In this document: positions 5,878 to 10,427 of the stretch, piece by piece
How positions within the stretch are numbered: the first letter of the stretch is position 1
How the letters are laid out: each line of letters begins with the position of its first letter
Assembly (NCBI GenBank): GCA_009774585.1
Contig: VSOA01000119.1
Location: 1-10,427 of the forward strand
Reading direction: 5' to 3'
Source: Lachnospiraceae bacterium
GTDB lineage: Bacteria > Bacillota > Clostridia > Lachnospirales > Lachnospiraceae
DNA length: 10,427 nt
The notes under the pieces: model-generated
Told to the model about the DNA's origin: nothing
The model's database searches: none
What the model saw: only the letters and a program-made list of their open reading frames with translations
Translations under genes and position numbers: made by a program

Positions 5878-6738
5878 ATGTGGATAGCGGACAACTGGAA
5901 AGATTATGAAGTGATTGACACCTCCTTGGGAGAGAAACTGGAACGATGGGGCGATTATATTCTGGTGCGTCCCGACCCGCAGGTCATCTGGGACACCAAA
6001 CGCGACGACAGGCGCTGGAAACATATGAACGGACATTACCACAGAAGTTCCAAAGGCGGCGGAGAATGGGAATTCTTCAATCTTCCTGAAGAATGGAGCA
6101 TCCGTTACAAAGAACTTACATTTCGCTTAAAGCCTTTCAGTTTCAAACACACCGGGCTTTTTCCCGAACAGGCTGTCAACTGGGACTGGTTTTCTTCTAT
6201 AATAAAGAGCGCCAAAAGACCGGTCAAAGTATTGAACCTGTTCGCCTATACGGGCGGCGCCACTCTGGCATGCGCTATGGCAGGAGCAAGTGTCACGCAT
6301 GTTGACGCTTCTAAAGGCATGGTCGCATGGGCGAAAGAGAATGCCGCGGCATCCGGACTTGCCGATGCGCCAATCCGCTGGCTGGTAGATGACTGCGTGA
6401 AGTTCGTGGAACGTGAAATCCGCAGGGGCAATACCTACGATGCAATCATTATGGATCCGCCTTCTTACGGCAGAGGCCCCAAAGGTGAAATCTGGAAAAT
6501 CGAGGAAAGCATCTTCCCCTTCATCCGGCTCACCACACAGATTCTCTCCAAAGACGCCCTTTTCTATCTGGTAAACTCATACACTACCGGTTTGCAGCCG
6601 GCAGTACTGACCTATATGATTCACAGTGCCCTTGTTCCCGCCTTCGGCGGTCATGTGGAATCCTCGGAAGTAGGACTGCCCGTCACCGCAAGCGGTCTGG
6701 CGCTGCCCTGCGGCGCTTCCGGCAGATGGGTGTCATAA
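5878..6738 (+). CDS. Class I SAM-dependent methyltransferase (COG1092/RlmI-like core)
   Basis: This is a predicted cytosolic methyltransferase, probably acting on nucleic acid. The catalytic half contains the SAM-binding motif I VLNLFAYTGG (residues 118-127), the acidic motif II VDASKGM (142-148), VDD (170-172), and the motif IV DPPSYGRGPKGEIW (193-206). These are characteristic of the RlmI-related COG1092 group. Residues 1-100 form a family-specific N-terminal region; I see no PUA domain such as the 23S rRNA methyltransferase RlmI has, so the substrate is open. It ends in the family-typical LALPCGASGRWV. The ATG at 5878 follows AGAAAGGG about 12 nt upstream. No convincing promoter was found; TATTAT at 5849-5854 is a possible -10. 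It is divergent from the S10 operon and overlaps the DUF2752 gene tail to tail by 6 bp. Confidence 0.85.
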   Translation: MWIADNWKDYEVIDTSLGEKLERWGDYILVRPDPQVIWDTKRDDRRWKHMNGHYHRSSKGGGEWEFFNLPEEWSIRYKELTFRLKPFSFKHTGLFPEQAVNWDWFSSIIKSAKRPVKVLNLFAYTGGATLACAMAGASVTHVDASKGMVAWAKENAAASGLADAPIRWLVDDCVKFVEREIRRGNTYDAIIMDPPSYGRGPKGEIWKIEESIFPFIRLTTQILSKDALFYLVNSYTTGLQPAVLTYMIHSALVPAFGGHVESSEVGLPVTASGLALPCGASGRWVS

Positions 6739-7203
6739 GATTCCTGCCTGATGCAGCAATTGCCTGTAAAAAGGCAGGATACGTGAAAGAATATTGTTTT
6801 CCGTATAAACGTAAGGCGTCCTGTCCGGAAAATACCGGTACATGCGGACAGCATAGACTCCGGCAAGCAGAATAAATACCGCCGCGATCAGCCATTTCAG
6901 ACCGACAACTTTTGTCCCGAGCAGATACCGGCGGTATATGAAATACGCTGCCGTAGCGACTATCGCAAAAATAACAGGGTTAAGCCGCCACGCCTGCTGC
7001 CATCTGCCGGTTATGAAACACGCCGTCGCTCTGGTGACACCGCAGCCCGGACAGGGAAAGCCACAGAAAATAACAACCGGGCAGAAAGCCCGGAAAACCA
7101 AATTGACAATCACTGCATATGCGATAAACAACACGACTGCCATGCCGTATTTCTTCACATCCGCCGCAATTCTTGCGCGGACTGCCCTCACATATTTTCC
7201 CAT
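6733..7203 (-). CDS. DUF2752 family membrane protein
   Basis: This small integral membrane protein has no established function. The 156-residue product has the defining DUF2752 motif FPCPGCGVTRA (residues 49-59), with its CPxCGxTR core, followed by a conserved RWQQAWRLNP segment. Predicted membrane helices lie at about residues 20-40, 75-90 and 103-120. I chose the ATG at 7203 because AAAGGAG lies 12 nt upstream. The frame could begin at a TTG 36 nt earlier, but that has no good ribosome binding site. It sits 92 bp downstream of the TraX-family gene on the same strand and is probably cotranscribed. The paired cysteines suggest metal or redox chemistry, or simply a structural turn; this is not known. 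Confidence 0.85.
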   Translation of the reverse strand: MGKYVRAVRARIAADVKKYGMAVVLFIAYAVIVNLVFRAFCPVVIFCGFPCPGCGVTRATACFITGRWQQAWRLNPVIFAIVATAAYFIYRRYLLGTKVVGLKWLIAAVFILLAGVYAVRMYRYFPDRTPYVYTENNILSRILPFYRQLLHQAGIL

Positions 7204-7295
7204 CTGTCTATCATGCTCCTTTATATATTTCTTTCCCAACGTTTCTTTCTGTCCCGTCTCGCTTCATCCTGCTTCGCCATCGCCCTTCGCCGGAA

Positions 7296-8132
7296 TCATA
7301 TCATCCTTGCTATACAATACAGTATAAACAAATGTACCGGGTAGAATCCGTAATAAAAAGCTTTCGGAAGCTGCTTCCCCTTAATGCCGTCATCCAGATA
7401 AATCGGACCAAAGGCAAACAGCCCGTACATTTCCCGCATAGAGAAACGACACAGATACGCCGCCTCATAAACGTCCGCATACCGCAGACAGTTCACGCTC
7501 CATGTACAAAGAAGCATCACACATGCGGCGGCTGCCATCTTAACGGCATTCTGCTTCTCATATAAGAAGTAAAATACAAAAATCAAGAGCACACCCATGT
7601 ATCGGTAATCCGTATTTAAATAATATGCCGCTGTACAGCCGACGGGCAGGATACATAACCATACGGCGCAAAATACAACCATGCACATATAGAAACCGGC
7701 ATCTCTTCTACCCTTGCGCTTTCCCAGTACACGGACATTTCTGCCGGACCACTCCCATACTGTCAGGACAAAAATCCCTATCAGTAACGTAAAAAACACA
7801 TTTTGACTGCTTGGGTCAATCATTTTCTCCGAGAAAGCAAGGTCAAACGGTATTTCCGAGACAAGCGCAAATCCTCCAAGCCGCAGCAGATAGTTTCTTC
7901 TGCTCCTCGTATGCATAAAACTCTCCACCGCAAGATAGCAGAAAAGAATAAAGGAAATCCTCCCGATCGCTCTCCCCACCGTATAACACATACCCATCGA
8001 ATCAGTCGCATATCCCGCCAAAGAATGCCGTTGTATTATTTTGGTAAATACAACGGCAAAAAAGTGGTCTATAAACATCGTCAAATATGCTATATTTTTT
8101 AATACCGCACTACTAAGTAAACCTTTCTTCAT
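7296..8132 (-). CDS. TraX family membrane protein
   Basis: In the F plasmid, TraX N-acetylates pilin. Chromosomal relatives in Firmicutes are multi-spanning proteins, presumably acyltransferase-like, of unknown substrate. The 278-residue product shows the family features: LKNIAYLTMFIDH (residues 11-23), GRISFILFCYLAVESFMHT (57-75), RLGGFALVSEIPFDLAF (84-100), NVFFTLLIG (111-119) and the C-terminal FYPVHL (263-268). I count about seven or eight hydrophobic segments. The ATG at 8132 lacks a recognisable ribosome binding site, unlike the other genes here, yet the family motif starts soon after and no better start exists. There is no sign of conjugation genes nearby. It probably forms a unit with the downstream DUF2752 gene. 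Confidence 0.85.
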   Translation of the reverse strand: MKKGLLSSAVLKNIAYLTMFIDHFFAVVFTKIIQRHSLAGYATDSMGMCYTVGRAIGRISFILFCYLAVESFMHTRSRRNYLLRLGGFALVSEIPFDLAFSEKMIDPSSQNVFFTLLIGIFVLTVWEWSGRNVRVLGKRKGRRDAGFYMCMVVFCAVWLCILPVGCTAAYYLNTDYRYMGVLLIFVFYFLYEKQNAVKMAAAACVMLLCTWSVNCLRYADVYEAAYLCRFSMREMYGLFAFGPIYLDDGIKGKQLPKAFYYGFYPVHLFILYCIARMI

Positions 8133-8206
8133 ATTTATATATTACTACAAAAGCTTCTAAAGGTAAAATGCTTATTAGACAAAAGTACGCCTCTTTCAAT
8201 TAGCGC

Positions 8207-9055
8207 TTAGAGCTTAACATCCACCGACTGGTATCCGCGGCTGAATGCCACCCCCATCATCTGCACGTCAAACGTATTCTGGTCCGGCACATCGCTCTTA
8301 CCGTCATTTTCCGTCTCCGCTGTCTGCGTTTTCGTTTCCTTGCCATCTTCTCCCTGTGTCTTAACCGCATCGACATTCTGAGCGCTTTCTGCCGTCTGAT
8401 CTGCTTTCTCTTCCGTCTTGTCTTCTTTGTCCTTCTGCTCTTCCTTGGCCGCATCCTGTATGATCTTGTTTGCCTGCGCAAGTGACTCCATCTGGGAGGA
8501 CGTCGCCTGCTGCGCTTTCTCTTGCACCTCGACAAGCTGTTCTTTCTTAGACACAGGATTGCCACCTCTTGCAGAATCCAGTGCAATCTCAGATTCCAGC
8601 ACGGCTGCCTTACCTTCCATCACTCTTGCGGTACTGCCATGAGTACCTGCCTGCTTCATAGATGCCTCCGCTGAAAGTAAAGCTTCCATGTTGCCGGCAG
8701 ACATACCTGTCCCCTGCTTGCTCTTCAATTTCTCCTGTTTCTTTGTTCCCAGCAATTCGTCCATGCCGTTCGTCTTCTCACGTTTCTTCATCGCCGCTTC
8801 ATGTTTTACTTCCATTTGGTGCTGGCGAAGCTGTACTTCCAGATCACTGATCTGTTTCTGCAATTCCTGACGCTTCTTCATCTTCGTTTCCGCCGGCATC
8901 TCCTGATTTGATGACAGTTCCTGCATCCGTTTTTGCAGATTCTCTATCTGATTTTGTAAATCTTTACTGACTGCATCCATCTGTGTACCGGCACCTGTTC
9001 CCACTCCTGCCGTACCGGGCTGCATACCTATGCCGCTAACTCCGTTTATTGTCAT
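8207..9055 (-). CDS. FlxA-like coiled-coil protein
   Basis: The 282-residue hydrophilic protein has no signal peptide or membrane segment. A Gly/Thr-rich N terminus (residues 1-25) leads into a strong coiled coil (about 29-92, with LQNQIENLQKRMQELSS and RQELQKQISDLEVQLRQ). This layout, two helices around a short Pro-containing break, is that of FlxA-like proteins. FlxA itself is a flagellar-regulon protein of E. coli with unknown function. Residues about 195-260 are very rich in Lys, Glu, Gln and Thr and probably disordered. The end, FDVQMMGVAFSRGYQSVDVKL, is more ordered and looks like a conserved tail. The ATG follows GGAGG at 5 nt spacing. A SigD-like promoter motif lies upstream. The family assignment is moderately sure; the function is not known. 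Confidence 0.7.
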   Translation of the reverse strand: MTINGVSGIGMQPGTAGVGTGAGTQMDAVSKDLQNQIENLQKRMQELSSNQEMPAETKMKKRQELQKQISDLEVQLRQHQMEVKHEAAMKKREKTNGMDELLGTKKQEKLKSKQGTGMSAGNMEALLSAEASMKQAGTHGSTARVMEGKAAVLESEIALDSARGGNPVSKKEQLVEVQEKAQQATSSQMESLAQANKIIQDAAKEEQKDKEDKTEEKADQTAESAQNVDAVKTQGEDGKETKTQTAETENDGKSDVPDQNTFDVQMMGVAFSRGYQSVDVKL

Positions 9056-9070
9056 ATTGTCCTCCGTTCC

Positions 9071-9086
9071 GAGGCGTCCATGCCTC
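9071..9086 (-). promoter_or_regulatory. Small hairpin in the FlxA-like gene 5' UTR
   Basis: GAGGC (9082-9086 on the minus strand) and GCCTC (9071-9075) form a 5-bp stem with a 6-nt loop, 5 nt from the ribosome binding site. The same CCTC can instead pair with GAGG within the Shine-Dalgarno sequence (9061-9064). The two pairings exclude each other. The complementarity is seen; a regulatory role is an inference from short stems. Confidence 0.3.
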
Positions 9087-9107
9087 TCTTAATTTGTTCT
9101 GTTTTTT

Positions 9108-9133
9108 ATATCGTCTTGTCTGATAGGAATATA
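9108..9133 (-). promoter_or_regulatory. Possible SigD (sigma-28) promoter
   Basis: The minus strand reads GACGATAT (9115-9108), 7 of 8 matches to the flagellar sigma -10 consensus GCCGATAT. TATA (9133-9130), 3 of 4 matches to the -35 consensus TAAA, lies 14 bp upstream. It is 52 bp ahead of the FlxA-like ATG. No good vegetative promoter was found in this spacer. The match is suggestive only, because both boxes are short and the spacing is at the short end. Confidence 0.35.
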
Positions 9134-9160
9134 AAGCAAGTTGTCGCCAAAAGACTTTTA

Positions 9161-9562
9161 TCAGTTGTGAGCAGACGTTATCTGCGTCATCACCCTCAAA
9201 ACACACAACTTATTCCACTCACAGTCTCCGCAGACTTCTTCGCGCCTGCCGGGTCTTATAATATTCTCTTGTATCAGCTTATCAAAATCTTTCCACCTGA
9301 TCCTCGTCCCCTGCTCAAGTCCGCATAAGCTGAGTACCTGTTTGTCATAATCTGCCACTTTTTCCGCGGAAGCGCACGCCCCCTGCTGATTGTTGGGGCA
9401 GTGCGCACACACGTCGTCCGTCTCCCGGAGTAATATCACCTCCGGATTACGCTCCAATTCCTCCTTCATCTTCCACATATTCTCCGTAAATTCACCACTG
9501 TAGCCTTTTCCCTGAAAAAAGGAAAAGCACATACCATGATGTGCTCTAATCCTATATGTCAT
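9161..9562 (-). CDS. DUF1284 family Cys-rich protein
   Basis: This is a soluble protein of unknown function. The 133-residue product has the family's N-terminal YRIRAHHGMCF (residues 3-13), then GKGYSGEFTENM (18-29), C52-x2-C55-PN, C63, and near the C terminus C111-x2-C114-x-W-x3-C120. Eight cysteines and paired His8-His9 in 133 residues suggest a metal or iron-sulfur site, which is an inference. I chose the ATG at 9562, which has AAGGAG at ideal spacing, over an in-frame ATG 36 nt upstream with no such site. It lies 44 bp after bioY on the same strand with no terminator or promoter visible between them. It is therefore probably transcribed from the biotin-controlled promoter at 10281-10309. 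Confidence 0.85.
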   Translation of the reverse strand: MTYRIRAHHGMCFSFFQGKGYSGEFTENMWKMKEELERNPEVILLRETDDVCAHCPNNQQGACASAEKVADYDKQVLSLCGLEQGTRIRWKDFDKLIQENIIRPGRREEVCGDCEWNKLCVLRVMTQITSAHN

Positions 9563-9606
9563 ATCAAACTCCTTATATTTGCATAATATGTGCCTCAATC
9601 TACAAC

Positions 9607-10233
9607 CTAATCTTTTGCTCCCAGATGATGCTGCGCCTCTCCTATAATGGAAGCAAGCGGTTTCTTCAATGTATTGCTCAATACAAGCGCCAGCACGATC
9701 TTAATTGCATCCGGAATGATGAAAGGAATCACACACCAGCCAAGTACCGTCATCAATCCCACCGCCCCGGTATTTCTCATATATACAAGCATAAACCATA
9801 CTGTACCGAACGCATAGCAAATAAACAGTCCGAGAATCATTGAGATTGCCTGCACCCATAATTTTCTTCCAAACAGACTCTCCATCAGCCACATCGCTAA
9901 CGCCGTAAAGATAAATCCTACAATATAGCCGCCCGTATTATTCATGATAATACCAAATCCGCCTGTAAATCCAGCAAAAACCGGAACGCCGATTGCTCCC
10001 AGCAGTACATAAACCACAACCGACAATGTACCTCTCCTGCCGCCAAGTACAGCCACTGCCAGAAATATCGCAAAAGTCTGCAGGGTAAAAGGAATCTGCA
10101 TCGGAATGGATATCCATGAACAAATAGCAATCAGCACCGTAAAAATACCAATATATGCCATGTCATAGGTCTTACCCTTCCCCGATGTTCTCACATGTGT
10201 GTTTTCCGCCTGTGTACTTATTTCTTTGCTCAT
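9607..10233 (-). CDS. bioY: Biotin transporter S component BioY
   Basis: BioY is the substrate-binding membrane subunit of the biotin energy-coupling factor transporter. It imports biotin, usually with a shared EcfA/EcfA'/EcfT module that is not in this window. The 208-residue product has a ~22-residue charged N terminus and about six membrane helices. Family segments include IPMQIPFTLQTFAIFLAVAVLGGRRG (about residues 43-68), LGAIGVPVFAGFTGGFG (78-94), NNTGGYIVGF (98-107) and PFIIPDAIKIVLALVLS (170-186). The ATG at 10233 has GAGGAGG 5 nt upstream, so it is preferred to an in-frame GTG 18 nt earlier. The promoter overlaps a BirA-like operator, indicating repression when biotin is plentiful. 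Confidence 0.93.
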   Translation of the reverse strand: MSKEISTQAENTHVRTSGKGKTYDMAYIGIFTVLIAICSWISIPMQIPFTLQTFAIFLAVAVLGGRRGTLSVVVYVLLGAIGVPVFAGFTGGFGIIMNNTGGYIVGFIFTALAMWLMESLFGRKLWVQAISMILGLFICYAFGTVWFMLVYMRNTGAVGLMTVLGWCVIPFIIPDAIKIVLALVLSNTLKKPLASIIGEAQHHLGAKD

Positions 10234-10280
10234 AGCTTCCTCCTCAGTCACATTAATTCTCTTATACCTTCGACGAAGCT

Positions 10281-10309
10281 ATCGTAGCATGTACAGTTCT
10301 AGTTGTCAA
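10281..10309 (-). promoter_or_regulatory. SigA-type promoter of bioY
   Basis: On the minus strand a perfect -35 TTGACA (10309-10304) is followed, after exactly 17 bp, by -10 TACGAT (10286-10281). Transcription would begin near 10274, about 40 nt before the bioY start codon. The -35 box lies wholly inside the promoter-proximal arm of the inverted repeat at 10300-10336. Confidence 0.8.
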
Positions 10310-10336
10310 CCACATTTTTATTCAGGTTAACAACTA
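10300..10336. promoter_or_regulatory. Probable BirA operator
   Basis: TAGTTGTCAACC (10300-10311) and GGTTAACAACTA (10325-10336) form a 12-bp inverted repeat with a single mismatch around a 13-bp AT-rich centre. Counted from the inner GTTAACAA-type half-sites, the spacing is 15 bp, matching the known BirA biotin-repressor site layout (TTGTTAAC, 14-16 bp, GTTAACAA). It covers the -35 region of the bioY promoter, so bound BirA-biotinyl-AMP should block RNA polymerase. The identification rests on sequence and on the bioY context. A DNA-binding (class II) BirA must be encoded elsewhere. Confidence 0.8.
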
Positions 10337-10348
10337 CATATTTTTTTC

Positions 10349-10427
10349 CTATATCCGAAGTCTCCTGTAACGATTGATACATGCGGCAATCTCCTGCTTT
10401 CTCGGTCTGGCAAGCTGCGAAGACACA
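10349..10427 (-). CDS. Possible 3' end of an unidentified gene
   Basis: From the window edge to a TAG at 10351-10349 the minus strand has an open frame of 25 codons: it includes SSQLARPRKQEIAACINRYRR and ends LRI. The composition looks protein-like and it stops before the BirA operator, as an upstream gene should. It is too short to assign a family, and no terminator hairpin follows. Another minus frame is open through the operator to about 10297, but it looks less protein-like. Confidence 0.3.
   Translation of the reverse strand, partial: VSSQLARPRKQEIAACINRYRRLRI

Noticed and set aside
7204..7239. TTG start for the DUF2752 protein, 12 residues longer
   Set aside because: There is no convincing ribosome binding site before the TTG, whereas AAAGGAG precedes the ATG at 7203.
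8133..8206. Terminator after the FlxA-like gene
   Set aside because: Only a 4-bp CTCT/AGAG stem could be found and it is not followed by a T run, so I could not support a terminator.
8257..8586. Arg/Lys-rich minus-strand frame of 109 codons
   Set aside because: It is a frame-shifted shadow of the Lys/Glu-rich part of the FlxA-like gene; the basic composition arises from reading GAA/AAG-rich codons out of frame.
9143..9160. Short palindrome AAAAGTCTTTT after the DUF1284 stop codon as a terminator
   Set aside because: The stem is A/T-only apart from one pair and too short; nothing downstream resembles a poly-T tail.
10234..10251. GTG start for BioY, 6 residues longer
   Set aside because: The GAGGAGG site lies between this GTG and the ATG at 10233 and is correctly spaced only for the ATG.

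Overview
The window looks like a piece of a Clostridia chromosome, most likely a Lachnospiraceae-type anaerobe. This is an inference from the ribosomal protein sequences, from strong AGGAGG-type ribosome binding sites at nearly every gene, and from the accessory families present (TraX, DUF2752, FlxA-like, DUF1284, BioY). I did no database search.

Positions 1-5717 hold the first eleven genes of the S10 ribosomal protein operon, all on the minus strand in the canonical order rpsJ-rplC-rplD-rplW-rplB-rpsS-rplV-rpsC-rplP-rpmC-rpsQ. Transcription runs toward position 1 and presumably continues into rplN outside the window. A promoter (TTGCAT, 17-bp spacer, TATACT) with an AT-rich upstream tract drives it. 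The leader of about 234 nt is highly structured and is a candidate for autogenous control. Most genes are tightly packed or overlap as TAATG. Three junctions are enlarged and filled with palindromic DNA: rpsJ/rplC, rplB/rpsS, and downstream of rpsQ. Two of these carry copies of the same 59-bp palindrome, whose stems differ in sequence but keep their pairing.

An AT-rich divergent spacer leads to a plus-strand class I SAM-dependent methyltransferase (5878-6738). It meets, tail to tail and with a 6-bp overlap, a minus-strand pair of membrane proteins: TraX-family (7296-8132) followed by DUF2752 (6733-7203).

Upstream of that pair lies a minus-strand coiled-coil protein resembling FlxA. A SigD-like promoter motif and two mutually exclusive small hairpins sit ahead of it.

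The right end is a two-gene minus-strand unit, bioY followed by a Cys-rich DUF1284 gene. Its promoter is TTGACA-17-TACGAT. The -35 box lies inside one arm of a near-perfect 12-bp inverted repeat with a 13-bp centre, which matches the layout of a BirA operator. This makes bioY and probably DUF1284 biotin-repressed. The last ~80 bases may hold the 3' end of another minus-strand gene.

The items I find most worth following up are the paired covarying palindromes in the S10 operon, the BirA-controlled bioY-DUF1284 unit, the S10 leader structure, and the possible flagellar-sigma control of the FlxA-like gene.
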